A stretch of 64,000 bases of DNA from Bacillota bacterium (GCA_029224465.1 JAQXUQ010000008.1:17272-81271); one strand, 5' to 3'. Shown: positions 54,711 through 63,386, numbered from the stretch's first letter. Notes: a model not told the origin generated them from the sequence alone. Made by a program: numbers and translations.

Positions 54711-55295
54711 ATGAAAATGAATAAATCACCCTGGGTGCTGCACTATGACGGCTCCAGCTGCAACGGCTGTGATATTGAAGTGCTGGCCAGTCTGACACCC
54801 AGATATGATCTGGAGCGTTTCGGTATTATCAACACCGGAGACCCCAAACACGCCGATGTATTTCTGATCACCGGCGGCATTAATTTCCAGAACCGGATGG
54901 TTGTCCAGCAGCTGTATTCGCAGATGCCGGACCCGAAGGTTGTTGTCGCAGTCGGAATCTGCGCCTGCGACGGCGGAATTTTCAAGGACTGCTACAATAT
55001 TCTGGGCGGTGTGGACAAGGTTATTCCGGTCGACGTCTATGTGCCGGGCTGCGCCGCACGTCCGGAATCGATCATTGACGGCGTTGTCAAGGCTCTCGAT
55101 CTTCTGGAGAAGAAAAAAGAGCGCATGAAGCAGGGCCTGCCTCCCGAGGAAAAGGGATGGGCGATTGCCAATATCAAGGACGGAAAGGCGCTTGCCGCAC
55201 AGGAAGCACGTATTGCGGCACAGCTTGCCGCGGAGGACGCCGCAAAGGCAGCCAAGTATAAGGCGCTGGAAGAGGAATGGAAAAATGAGCAGTAA
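54711..55295 (+). CDS. echC: Ech hydrogenase small subunit EchC (NuoB-like)
   Basis: Carries the [4Fe-4S] cluster next to the NiFe site (194 residues). Cluster cysteines are Cys17 and Cys20 (SSCNGCDIE), Cys84 or Cys86 (VGICACDGG) and Cys114 (VPGCAARPE), the standard NuoB-type spacing. The core ends near residue 140; it is followed by a ~50-residue tail rich in Ala, Lys and Glu (AAQEARIAAQLAAEDAAKAA), predicted as a single charged helix. That tail is not part of the usual small subunit. It overlaps echD by 11 bases. AGGAGG precedes the start. Confidence 0.95.
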   Translation: MKMNKSPWVLHYDGSSCNGCDIEVLASLTPRYDLERFGIINTGDPKHADVFLITGGINFQNRMVVQQLYSQMPDPKVVVAVGICACDGGIFKDCYNILGGVDKVIPVDVYVPGCAARPESIIDGVVKALDLLEKKKERMKQGLPPEEKGWAIANIKDGKALAAQEARIAAQLAAEDAAKAAKYKALEEEWKNEQ

Positions 55296-55632
55296 AGAGA
55301 TCATGCAGGTGAAGGACATTCCGCTGGACAGACTGCTGGATGAAGTCACGAGGATTCATTACGAGGACTACCGGCTGATGCAGATCTGCGCGACAAAGGT
55401 CGCCGAGAACCGCTATGAGATTCTCTATACGTTCGGCAAAGGCTATGAGTGGAAACATGTGCGGGTCACAGTCTCTCACGAAGAAAAGGTACCGAGTATC
55501 ACCAGCATTTTTGAAATCGCCTATCTGTATGAGAATGAGATCCACGATCTCTTCGGCATCCAGATTGAAATGATGAATTACGACTTTAAGGGAAAACTTT
55601 TCAGAACCGGTGTGCAGTTTCCGTTCGCGTAA
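55285..55632 (+). CDS. echD: Ech hydrogenase subunit EchD (NuoC-like)
   Basis: Soluble 115-residue subunit homologous to the 30-kDa subunit of complex I. The middle part has YEDYRLMQICATKV and EILYTFGKGYEWKHVRVTV. The recognisable C-terminal block is PSITSIFEIAYLYENEIHDLFGI, equivalent to the conserved ERE-DLFG region of NuoC. The open frame reaches back to 55165, but the ATG at 55285 follows AGAGGAATGG and gives the proper N-terminus. It helps dock the large subunit to the small subunit. Confidence 0.9.
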   Translation: MSSKEIMQVKDIPLDRLLDEVTRIHYEDYRLMQICATKVAENRYEILYTFGKGYEWKHVRVTVSHEEKVPSITSIFEIAYLYENEIHDLFGIQIEMMNYDFKGKLFRTGVQFPFA

Positions 55633-55661
55633 CCGTTCTTCCGGTATCAGAAGGTAAAATC

Positions 55662-56756
55662 ATGGCAGATAATTCAATTAAGAAAATCAGTATTGTTCCG
55701 TTCGGACCGCAGCACCCTGTTCTTCCGGAACCGATTCATCTGGATCTTGTTTTGCAGGATGAAAAGGTCATTGACGCGCTTCCGTCCATCGGCTTTGTGC
55801 ACAGGGGACTGGAAAAGCTTGTCGAAAAACGAGACTTTCAGGAATTCGTTCTGATCGCCGAAAGGACCTGCGGCATCTGTTCGTTCGGCCATGGACTCGG
55901 ATATGTCGAGGCGATCGAGAGCATCATGGATCTGCAGGTTCCGGAGAGGGCAAAGTTTCTGCGGACGATGTGGGCAGAACTCGCGAGAATGCACAATCAT
56001 CTGATGTGGCTTGGACTCCTGGGGGATGCTTTCGGCTTCGAGTCTTTGTTTATGGAGACATGGAGACTGCGGGAGAGAGTGCTGGATCAGCTGGAACTGA
56101 CAACCGGCGGCCGCGTCATTTTCTCGGTCAATAAAGTCGGCGGTCTTCGAAGAGACGTAACGCCCGGGATGCTGGAGAGCATACGGAAGGCAGTGGAGTC
56201 GCTGGAAAAGGACTGCCGGATTGTGACGGATACGTTTCTCGGAGATCATGATGTATTATCCAGAATGAAGGGCGTCGGAAAGCTGTCGCCGGAGCGGGCC
56301 GTCGAACTCGGCTGCTGCGGACCTTTCCTTCGTGCCAGCGGTGTCCGCAGAGATCTGCGGACAACCGGCTATGAGGCTTACGGGAAGCTGAAATTCGAGC
56401 CTGTCATTTCTCTGGACGGCGACTGCTACGCCCGCTGCGAAGTACGTATTAAAGAACTGTATCAGTCTATGGATCTTGTGAAACAGTGTATCGAGAAGAT
56501 GCCGGACGGCGAAGTTTTTGTTCCGTTCAAGGGAAATCCTGACGGGGAATGCATGGTCCGGATTGAACAGCCAAGAGGCGAAGCGCTGTATTACGTGAAG
56601 GCAAACGGAACGAAATTCCTGACAAGATACCGGAACAGGACGCCTACTTACTCCAATATTCCGGGACTGATCGAGACCATTATCGGCGCGGAGCTTGCGG
56701 ATGTCGCGATGATGATTCTTACGATTGATCCCTGCATCAGCTGCACGGAAAGGTAG
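55662..56756 (+). CDS. echE: Ech [NiFe]-hydrogenase large subunit EchE
   Basis: Catalytic subunit of 364 residues, homologous to NuoD and to HycE/CooH. The four Ni ligands are Cys70 and Cys73 (ERTCGICSFGHG) and Cys358 and Cys361 (DPCISCTER). The first CxxC proves it is a real hydrogenase and not a complex I NuoD. The protein stops at the Arg exactly three residues after Cys361, so it has no removable C-terminal peptide, as in CooH. Other marks are GPQHPVLPEP, GFVHRGLEKL, ELARMHNHLMW and FKGNPDGECMVRIEQPRGEALYYV. The gap to echD is 29 bases, with AAGGTAAAATC ahead of the ATG. Confidence 0.96.
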   Translation: MADNSIKKISIVPFGPQHPVLPEPIHLDLVLQDEKVIDALPSIGFVHRGLEKLVEKRDFQEFVLIAERTCGICSFGHGLGYVEAIESIMDLQVPERAKFLRTMWAELARMHNHLMWLGLLGDAFGFESLFMETWRLRERVLDQLELTTGGRVIFSVNKVGGLRRDVTPGMLESIRKAVESLEKDCRIVTDTFLGDHDVLSRMKGVGKLSPERAVELGCCGPFLRASGVRRDLRTTGYEAYGKLKFEPVISLDGDCYARCEVRIKELYQSMDLVKQCIEKMPDGEVFVPFKGNPDGECMVRIEQPRGEALYYVKANGTKFLTRYRNRTPTYSNIPGLIETIIGAELADVAMMILTIDPCISCTER

Positions 56757-56764
56757 GGAGTGCG

Positions 56765-57199
56765 ATGGCTTTTACAAATTATATCGGTTATGCGCTTAAA
56801 AATCTCTTCACAAAACCTTCAACGGAGAAATATCCGGCGCAGCCACGGCAGTACGGAGAAAGATACCGCGGACATATCGAAAATGACATTTCGAAGTGCA
56901 TTCTATGCGGCATGTGCATGCGTTCGTGCCCGAGCAGCGCAATCACGGTCTCGAAACCGGATTATACGTGGAAAATACGGCCGTTTTCCTGCGTACAGTG
57001 CAGAAGATGCGTGGAAGTCTGCCCGGTTCATTGCCTGAGCATGCATAATTCCTATACGGAGCCAGGTCCCGAAAAGACGGAAATCATCAACCGCTACAGC
57101 GATGAGCAGATCGCGAAAGAGGTAGAGAAGCAGAAAGCGATGGCCGCGAAAATCGCGGCGGCCAAGGCGGCTGCTGCAGCCAAGGCAGCAGAGCAGTAA
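56765..57199 (+). CDS. echF: Ech hydrogenase ferredoxin-like subunit EchF
   Basis: Two-[4Fe-4S] subunit of 144 residues (NuoI-like) that passes electrons from ferredoxin to the hydrogenase. Binding motifs: CILCGMCMRSCPSSAI and CVQCRRCVEVCPVHCL. The core ends near residue 105. From ~113 on there is a charged Ala/Lys/Gln tail (AKEVEKQKAMAAKIAAAKAA, then more Ala) absent from most homologues. This resembles the tail of EchC in composition and position. It is last of the ech genes; hypF starts six bases downstream. Confidence 0.94.
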   Translation: MAFTNYIGYALKNLFTKPSTEKYPAQPRQYGERYRGHIENDISKCILCGMCMRSCPSSAITVSKPDYTWKIRPFSCVQCRRCVEVCPVHCLSMHNSYTEPGPEKTEIINRYSDEQIAKEVEKQKAMAAKIAAAKAAAAAKAAEQ

Positions 57200-57205
57200 A
57201 TTCTT

Positions 57206-59593
57206 ATGGCAGGATATGAAATAGTTGTTACGGGGGCGGTACAGGGTGTAGGGTACCGCCCTTTTGCGGCTGCGATGGCAAAGCAGTACGGTATCCGCGG
57301 CAGCATATGGAACGAGGACGGAATCGTCCGTATCCTCGCAGACGCCCCGGAAGAGGCAGTCAGGTCTTACGCGAAGGCACTGAAGGAGAACGCACCGGCG
57401 GGAGCTTCGGTGCTGCGCGTTACGGTCCGGCCGGCAGAGGAGGAAGATGACAGCGATGTGTCTTCGGGACAGTTCCTGACACATGAAGACGCATTCCGGA
57501 TTCTGGAAAGCCGCGCCACGAAACGGGACCGGCCGCGGGAACTGAACGTTTTTACGCCGGATATCGGCATCTGCCCGGCTTGTCTTCGTGAAATGCAGTC
57601 CGCGAGGGACCGGCGTTTCCGGTATCCTCTGATCAGCTGCGCGTCCTGCGGGCCAAGATGGAGCATTCTGAAGCGCTTTCCGTACGACCGGGAAACAACA
57701 AGTATGGATGTTTTTCCGATGTGCGGCGCATGCTCCGGAGAATACCGCGCGGGCAGAAGAAGGCACGCGCAGACAATTTCCTGTCATGACTGCGGTCCGC
57801 AGATGCTGCTCCTGGAAAAAGGCATGGAGCTTTCCGGCGAAAGCGCATTTTCGGAAGCGGTCCGGATATTAAAGAACGGAGGTATTCTCGCGCTGAAGGG
57901 AATCGGCGGTTATCAGCTGCTCTGCACTCCCTATCTTTCAGAGACGGTCGCGCGGCTGCGCGCGATGAAAGGCAGGGAAGAAAAACCATTTGCGGTTATG
58001 TTCGAAAGTCTGCAGGAAGTCCTTGCGCACTGCTGCGCAGGTAGGGAGGAACAGCAGCTTTTGCAGAGTGCCGCAAGGCCGATTGTGCTTCTGGAAAGCA
58101 CCGGCTGCACGGATAAACGCTTTGCCTTCAATGTCAGCGGAACCAGCAGATATCTCGGCGCGTTTCTTCCGTCTTCCGGGGTACACGAGATGCTTTGTAA
58201 AGAAGCAGGGCCTCTTGTCGTAACCAGCGCGAATATTTCCGGTTCTCCGATACCAGTCGACGATGAGAAATTCTTCTCTTTGAAATTTGAAGGCGGCGAT
58301 ACGCCCGATGGGATCTATTATCACAGGCGGCAGATTCTGCGGCCGTTAGATGACTCCGTTGTCTTTATGAACTGCGGCAGCGCGCAGTTTATCCGCAGAA
58401 GCCGAGGCTATGTGCCGATGCCGGTTTTTCTGGAAGAAACTTCAGTCAAAGGAGCGTTTGACACCGGCGGAAAGACGATTTTTGCCTGCGGCGCGGATTT
58501 AAAGGCAGCCTTCGCGGTCAGAAGAAACGGGAGAGTCATTCTCTCGCAGTATTACGGCGACCTTTCGCATTATGAAGTTTTACAAAATTATGCCAAAGGC
58601 GTAGATGATCTGGAACAGGTATTTGATGCCGGGGAAGATGCTCTCGTCTGTGACCTGCATCCTTCCTACTTTTCCTCTGCCTACGCGAAAAAGCGCGCGG
58701 GGGAAAAAGGCATTCCGCTTCTTCACGTACAGCATCACCATGCGCACGCGGCATCGGTCATGGCCGAACACGGACTCCGTTCCTGCATCGGCATTATCAT
58801 GGACGGCACCGGCTATGGCAGCGACGGATCGGTCTGGGGCGGCGAATTCCTGTACTGCGTGGGCGCGGATTTCAATAGGCTGGGGTGCCTTTCGCCGGTC
58901 CGCATGTGCGGCGGCGATGCGGTCAGCACGAATGCGGATCTTGCCGCGTTGTTTTATAAGCTCGATGCGGGAGCGGTGCTGCCGGAGGAGACTCCGGATG
59001 AACTGCGTCCGGCAGCTGCTGCCCTGCGCGCGGGAATCGGCGTTTATAAAAGCTCCAGCATGGGAAGACTTTTTGACGCAGCTGCCGCGGTCCTTGAAAT
59101 CGCGCATCGAAACGGATACGAGGGGGAATGCGCGGCAGAGCTCGAGAATGCCGCGGCCTTGGGATGCGGCTGTGCGGAAACGCTGCAAAGCGATATCGCG
59201 CGGATGCTTTTGTACTTTAGAAATCTTACGGATGTGTCCGCGGATGGTATCCGGCTGATTCGTGCCGGGCAGCTGATTCTTGGACTGAAATCCATGCAGA
59301 AGGCAGGGCTTTCCACGGAGAAAGCCGCGAATTATTTCCATCTGGCAGTTGCATATGCTGCCTCGGAAGTGGCGGTTTCCTTATCCCGCATCACGGGCGA
59401 GAAGAAGATCGTGTTGGGCGGCGGCACTTTTACGAACAGAATTCTCACGCAGGCACTGATGCAGCTGCTGTCGCAGAAAGGCCTTTCCGTGTACAGGAAC
59501 GAACAGGTGCCCGGAAACGACGGCGGTATTGCGCTCGGGCAGGCATATCTCGCAGGGATCCTGCTGTCCCGGCAGGATAGTTTGAAAACATGA
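57206..59593 (+). CDS. hypF: Hydrogenase maturation carbamoyltransferase HypF
   Basis: Makes the cyanide ligands of the NiFe site from carbamoyl phosphate (795 residues, typical size). In order: an acylphosphatase domain (VQGVGYRPFA at ~15, IRGSIWNEDGIVRI), two zinc-finger pairs (CPACLREM, CASCGPRW, MCGACSGEY, CHDCGPQ at ~120-200), a YrdC-like domain (~210-400, LKGIGGYQLL and RPIVLLE) and a Kae1-like domain with HHHAHAASVMAEHG, DGTGYGSDG and LGGGTFTNRILTQAL. All hallmark motifs are intact. It starts six bases after echF, in the ech-hyp unit. Confidence 0.96.
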   Translation: MAGYEIVVTGAVQGVGYRPFAAAMAKQYGIRGSIWNEDGIVRILADAPEEAVRSYAKALKENAPAGASVLRVTVRPAEEEDDSDVSSGQFLTHEDAFRILESRATKRDRPRELNVFTPDIGICPACLREMQSARDRRFRYPLISCASCGPRWSILKRFPYDRETTSMDVFPMCGACSGEYRAGRRRHAQTISCHDCGPQMLLLEKGMELSGESAFSEAVRILKNGGILALKGIGGYQLLCTPYLSETVARLRAMKGREEKPFAVMFESLQEVLAHCCAGREEQQLLQSAARPIVLLESTGCTDKRFAFNVSGTSRYLGAFLPSSGVHEMLCKEAGPLVVTSANISGSPIPVDDEKFFSLKFEGGDTPDGIYYHRRQILRPLDDSVVFMNCGSAQFIRRSRGYVPMPVFLEETSVKGAFDTGGKTIFACGADLKAAFAVRRNGRVILSQYYGDLSHYEVLQNYAKGVDDLEQVFDAGEDALVCDLHPSYFSSAYAKKRAGEKGIPLLHVQHHHAHAASVMAEHGLRSCIGIIMDGTGYGSDGSVWGGEFLYCVGADFNRLGCLSPVRMCGGDAVSTNADLAALFYKLDAGAVLPEETPDELRPAAAALRAGIGVYKSSSMGRLFDAAAAVLEIAHRNGYEGECAAELENAAALGCGCAETLQSDIARMLLYFRNLTDVSADGIRLIRAGQLILGLKSMQKAGLSTEKAANYFHLAVAYAASEVAVSLSRITGEKKIVLGGGTFTNRILTQALMQLLSQKGLSVYRNEQVPGNDGGIALGQAYLAGILLSRQDSLKT

Positions 59594-59603
59594 GGTGAAT
59601 ATT

Positions 59604-59906
59604 ATGTGTGTGGCATATCCGGGAACGGTGATTGCGCTGAAAGAGGAAGGAAGAGAGGCGGTCGTGGATTTTGCGGGCACCGTACTGAATGCGCGGACCG
59701 GGTTCCTGCCTGTCAGGGAAGGGGACCGTGTCCTTGTGCATGCAGGCTGTGTTTTGCAGGTCCTGCCGGAGGACGAGGCAAAGGATATCGAAAGTATCTT
59801 CAACGACATCGCGGAAATTGAAGGACATACAAAGCCGTATGCCGCTGCAGAAGCCGAAGGAGAAGCCGGTAACGGGAAGGAAGCGCAGGCAGATGAGAGA
59901 ACTTGA
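59604..59906 (+). CDS. hypC: Hydrogenase assembly chaperone HypC
   Basis: Small chaperone of 100 residues that carries the Fe(CN)2CO precursor between HypD and the large subunit. The N-terminus MCVAYPG has the essential Cys2 directly after the initiator. A GTG at 59595 gives a longer form, but the ATG at 59604 is favoured because Cys2 must be close to the N-terminus and TGAGGTG is well placed for it. The OB-fold part (~1-72) is followed by an Ala/Glu-rich tail of about 25 residues. It overlaps the hypD start by 14 bases. Confidence 0.95.
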   Translation: MCVAYPGTVIALKEEGREAVVDFAGTVLNARTGFLPVREGDRVLVHAGCVLQVLPEDEAKDIESIFNDIAEIEGHTKPYAAAEAEGEAGNGKEAQADERT

Positions 59907-60954
59907 CGATATAAGATCCTTTCTGAAAAACTATGACGGCCCCGATGTAAAAATCATGGAGGTCTGCGGAACGCACACGGCTGCCATTATGCATCTGGGC
60001 ATTCCTTCGATGCTTTCGGAGCATATCCGGCTGATCTCCGGGCCCGGCTGTCCTGTCTGTGTCACCGTGACCGCGTACATTGACAAGCTGGTTGCGCTTG
60101 CGATGAATCCATCGAATATTGTTTATGCATTCGGCGACCTTCTGCGCGTCATGGGAAGTCAGAAGAGCCTTTCGATGGCAAAGGCGGACGGTGCGCGCGT
60201 CCGGATGGTCTATTCGCCTCTCGATATGCTGGACGCGGCCGGAAAAGACCCGGCGCATACGCATATTTTCGCGGCTGTCGGTTTCGAGACGACAACGCCT
60301 GTGTACGCACTTCTTCTCGAGGAAGCCGCGCGGCGGAAGATCCGCAATATAAAGCTTTTGACTAGCCTCAAAACAATGCCGGCCGTCATCGACAGGCTCT
60401 GCCGCATGAATGGCACAGACGGAGGCAGTCCGGTCACCGGATTTATCGCGCCGGGACATGTCTGCGCGGTTTCCGGATATGCGGCTTACAGGACGCTCGC
60501 CGGGAAGTACCGCCTGCCTTTTGTCGTCTCGGGGTTTACCGGGGAGACTTTGCTGGCTTCCATTTACACGCTTGTAAAATGCGCGGGAGAGCCGATTGTT
60601 CGAAATTATTATCCGCAGGTTGTACGGGAAGAAGGAAACAAGGCCGCGCAGGAAGCGGTGCTCCGCATGTTCCGCCCGTGTGATGCCGCATGGAGAGGAC
60701 TCGGCATTATTGAAGGAAGCGGCATGGTTCTACGGGATGAGTACAAGGACATGGACGCGGGCTCCGAAAACCTCCTTGAAGACAGGACGGGCACCGGCTG
60801 CCGGTGCGCCGATGTTCTGACGGGAAAGATTCTGCCGGAGCAGTGTCCGATGTTCGGCAGGACATGCACGCCGCGGGAGCCGAAGGGCGCCTGCATGGTA
60901 TCGCAGGAGGGCAGCTGCTTCAACCATTTTGCGGCGGCAGGCATTCGAAGCTGA
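59893..60954 (+). CDS. hypD: Hydrogenase maturation Fe-S protein HypD
   Basis: Scaffold on which the Fe(CN)2CO moiety is built (353 residues). Diagnostic blocks are VCGTHTAAIMHLGIP, SGPGCPVCVT (with the reactive cysteine pair), FAAVGFETTTPVYA and GFIAPGHVCAVSGY. The [4Fe-4S] site is in the C-terminal cysteine-rich region CRCADVLTG...CPMFGRTCTPREPKGACMVS. The frame is open to 59689, but the ATG at 59893 gives the family N-terminus MRELDDIRSFLK and follows AAGGAAG. HypE follows after 66 bases. Confidence 0.96.
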   Translation: MRELDDIRSFLKNYDGPDVKIMEVCGTHTAAIMHLGIPSMLSEHIRLISGPGCPVCVTVTAYIDKLVALAMNPSNIVYAFGDLLRVMGSQKSLSMAKADGARVRMVYSPLDMLDAAGKDPAHTHIFAAVGFETTTPVYALLLEEAARRKIRNIKLLTSLKTMPAVIDRLCRMNGTDGGSPVTGFIAPGHVCAVSGYAAYRTLAGKYRLPFVVSGFTGETLLASIYTLVKCAGEPIVRNYYPQVVREEGNKAAQEAVLRMFRPCDAAWRGLGIIEGSGMVLRDEYKDMDAGSENLLEDRTGTGCRCADVLTGKILPEQCPMFGRTCTPREPKGACMVSQEGSCFNHFAAAGIRS

Positions 60955-61020
60955 AGAGATTTCTCAAGATACCTGCCGCGGCGTTCAGGGAGCGGCAGAA
61001 GGTACAGAGCAGGAGATGGA

Positions 61021-62037
61021 ATGATGGAACGGATCACAATGGCGCATGGCAGCGGCGGGGAAGAGACAAGCCGTCTGATCGAAGCTGTTTTCGCGAAATA
61101 TCTTGGTAACAGTTACCTTTCCCAGATGGAAGACTCTACGGTTGTTCCGGGCAGCAGGGAGCTGGCGGTCACGACAGACTCGTTTGTCGTAACGCCTTAC
61201 ATCTATCCCGGCGGCGATATCGGACGGCTGTGCGTCTGCGGTACGGTCAATGACATTTTAATGAGCGGCGCGGTGCCGCAGTATCTGACCTGCGGCTTCA
61301 TTCTCGAAGAAGGCCTGCCTCTGGAGAAGCTCGAGCAGATTGTGCGCTCCATGGCCGATACGGCAAAGGAAGCCGGCGTTCTGGTCGCGGCGGGAGACAC
61401 CAAGGTGATTGAAAACCGCGGGGATTCAGAAGGCGGCCTGATGATCAATACTGCAGGCATCGGTTTCATGCGGGACGGGGCGCAAAGACTCCTGCCGTCC
61501 GGTATACAGGCAGGCGATCAGGTCCTTGTCTCCGGCAGGCTCGGGGATCATCACGCGGCGATTCTGGGCTGCCGTCTTCAAATGTCTCATTCGATTCTGA
61601 GTGATAACGCTCCGCTTTCGGAAATGGCAGGAGCATTGTTCGATCACGGCCTGCATGTGCATGAGATGCGGGATGTAACCCGCGGAGGGCTTGCGGGCGT
61701 TTTAAATGAGCTGGCCGGAGCCTCCGGAAAAGTGATCGGACTGGAGGAGCAGGATATTCCGGTTTCACCGGAAGTTACGTCGTTTGCCGGTATACTCGGA
61801 CTGGACCCTCTATATATGGGAAATGAAGGCAAAATGGTGCTGTTCATCCCGAAGGAGGAGGCACGGGAAGCACTGGAAATCATGCGTTCCTGCAGATACG
61901 GAGAAGAGGCGGCTCTGATCGGATCGGTGCGGGAACCGGAGAGCGGAGAAGCTCCGATTCTCCTTCTGCATACCGGCATTGGCGGCACACGCATTCTCGG
62001 GCCTTTGTACGGAGAGGGACTCCCCCGAATATGCTGA
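61021..62037 (+). CDS. hypE: Hydrogenase maturation protein HypE (carbamoyl dehydratase)
   Basis: Dehydrates the HypF-transferred carbamoyl group to a thiocyanate on its C-terminal cysteine (338 residues). PurM-like ATPase folds with the motifs MAHGSGGEETSRLI, DSTVVPG, TTDSFVVTP, VAAGDTKVIENRG and EMRDVTRGGLAGVLNELA. The active-site Cys is the last residue, in PRIC, and is intact. A double Met start (61021/61024) follows GCAGGAGATGGA. It is the last of the hyp genes; neither hypA nor hypB is present in the window, so nickel insertion must be provided elsewhere. Confidence 0.96.
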   Translation: MMERITMAHGSGGEETSRLIEAVFAKYLGNSYLSQMEDSTVVPGSRELAVTTDSFVVTPYIYPGGDIGRLCVCGTVNDILMSGAVPQYLTCGFILEEGLPLEKLEQIVRSMADTAKEAGVLVAAGDTKVIENRGDSEGGLMINTAGIGFMRDGAQRLLPSGIQAGDQVLVSGRLGDHHAAILGCRLQMSHSILSDNAPLSEMAGALFDHGLHVHEMRDVTRGGLAGVLNELAGASGKVIGLEEQDIPVSPEVTSFAGILGLDPLYMGNEGKMVLFIPKEEAREALEIMRSCRYGEEAALIGSVREPESGEAPILLLHTGIGGTRILGPLYGEGLPRIC

Positions 62038-62066
62038 TTGAAAATTCACCGGAATGATAGTATGAT
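62038..62066 (+). promoter_or_regulatory. Promoter of hisS-aspS
   Basis: TTGAAA (62038-62043), 17 bases, TATGAT (62061-62066). The -35 box starts at the base after the hypE stop codon. It separates the tRNA synthetase genes from the hydrogenase unit. Confidence 0.65.
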
Positions 62067-62126
62067 TTCAATGTTTGAAATGACTGCTTCGATGAAAAAG
62101 GAAGCCGGAGAAGAAGAGGAAAATCT

Positions 62127-63386
62127 ATGGCACTGAAGAAAAAACCGGTCACCGGAATGAAGGATATCATGCCGGAGGAGATGGAAATCCGCGAGTACTG
62201 CATCTCCGTTATCAGCAAGACCTATGCGGAATTCGGATTTCAGAGAATCGAGACGCCGTGTGTCGAGAGCATCGAAAACCTGACATCCAAATCCGGCGGA
62301 GACAACGAAAAACTGATTTTCAAAATCTTAAAACGCGGAGAGAAGCTGCATCTGGATGATGTAAAGAGCGAAGCCGACCTTGTAGACGGCGGGCTCCGCT
62401 ACGACCTTACGGTTCCGCTGGTACGGTATTACAGCAACCACGAAAACGAACTGCCGGTGCCGTTCAAGGCACTGCAGATGGGAAATGTATGGCGCGCGGA
62501 CAGGCCCCAGAAGGGCAGATACCGCCAGTTCATGCAGTGCGATATCGATATTATCGGAGAACCTACAAATCTTGCGGAGATCGAACTGATTCTCGCGACG
62601 ACAACGACGCTCGGAAGACTGGGATTCAGGAACTTCCAGATCAGAATCAATGACCGCCGGATTCTGAAGGCAATGGCTGCCTGCTCGGGCTTCCCGAAAG
62701 AGCGTTTCGATGAAGTATTCATCAGCCTTGACAAGATGGACAAGATCGGTCTTGCCGGCGTGAAGGAGGATCTCGAAGAACAGGGCTTTGCCAAAGAGTC
62801 CATCGATACATACGCGGCGCTCTTTGAAGGACTTAAAGAGGCGGATGACAAGCTGGCGTTTCTTGAGAACAGGCTCGGCGGTTTCATTGAGGAAGACGTC
62901 ATTCCGAACCTGCGCGAGACTGTGGAGACCGTGGAAGCGGCAAAACAGGCGCAGTTCCGGCTGGTCTTTGATCCCACGATTGTCCGCGGCATGAGCTACT
63001 ACACCGGTACGATTTTCGAGATCGCCATGCCGGAGCTAGGAATCAGCGCGGGCGGCGGTGGCCGCTACGACGGCATGGTCGGTAAATTTACTGGCAAAGA
63101 TGTTCCCGCCTGCGGATTTTCAATCGGCTTCGAGCGGATCATCCTGCTTCTTATGGAACAGGGATTCAAGGTGCCCGGCAGCGCGCGGAAGAAGGCTTAT
63201 CTTCTGGAGAAGAACCTGCCTTCGGACCGGCTTCTTGCGGCGATCAGCGCGGCACAGAAAGACCGGGCAGCCGGAAACGATGTCCTTGTTGTCCGTATGA
63301 ACAAGAACAAGAAGTTCCAGAAGCAGCAGCTTTTGGAGCAGGGCTATGAAAGCTTCGAGGAGTTCTACGCGTCCCCGAAGGAATAA
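62127..63386 (+). CDS. hisS: Histidyl-tRNA synthetase
   Basis: Class II aminoacyl-tRNA synthetase of 419 residues charging tRNA-His. Motif 1 is the region FQRIETPCVESIENL, motif 2 is QKGRYRQFMQCDIDIIG, and the histidine-specific block is GMSYYTGTIFEI, with motif 3 in GGRYDGMVGKF...CGFSIGFERI. The C-terminal anticodon-binding domain is short but present (~330-419, ending YASPKE). GAAGAGG precedes the start. The order hisS-aspS is widespread in Firmicutes. Confidence 0.97.
   Translation: MALKKKPVTGMKDIMPEEMEIREYCISVISKTYAEFGFQRIETPCVESIENLTSKSGGDNEKLIFKILKRGEKLHLDDVKSEADLVDGGLRYDLTVPLVRYYSNHENELPVPFKALQMGNVWRADRPQKGRYRQFMQCDIDIIGEPTNLAEIELILATTTTLGRLGFRNFQIRINDRRILKAMAACSGFPKERFDEVFISLDKMDKIGLAGVKEDLEEQGFAKESIDTYAALFEGLKEADDKLAFLENRLGGFIEEDVIPNLRETVETVEAAKQAQFRLVFDPTIVRGMSYYTGTIFEIAMPELGISAGGGGRYDGMVGKFTGKDVPACGFSIGFERIILLLMEQGFKVPGSARKKAYLLEKNLPSDRLLAAISAAQKDRAAGNDVLVVRMNKNKKFQKQQLLEQGYESFEEFYASPKE

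Noticed and set aside
55662..56756. Reading echE as a complex I NuoD subunit
   Set aside because: Both Ni-binding CxxC pairs are present, which NuoD lacks, and hyp genes follow directly.
59595..59603. GTG start for hypC
   Set aside because: It would bury the essential cysteine at position 5 instead of 2 and overlap the Shine-Dalgarno stretch.
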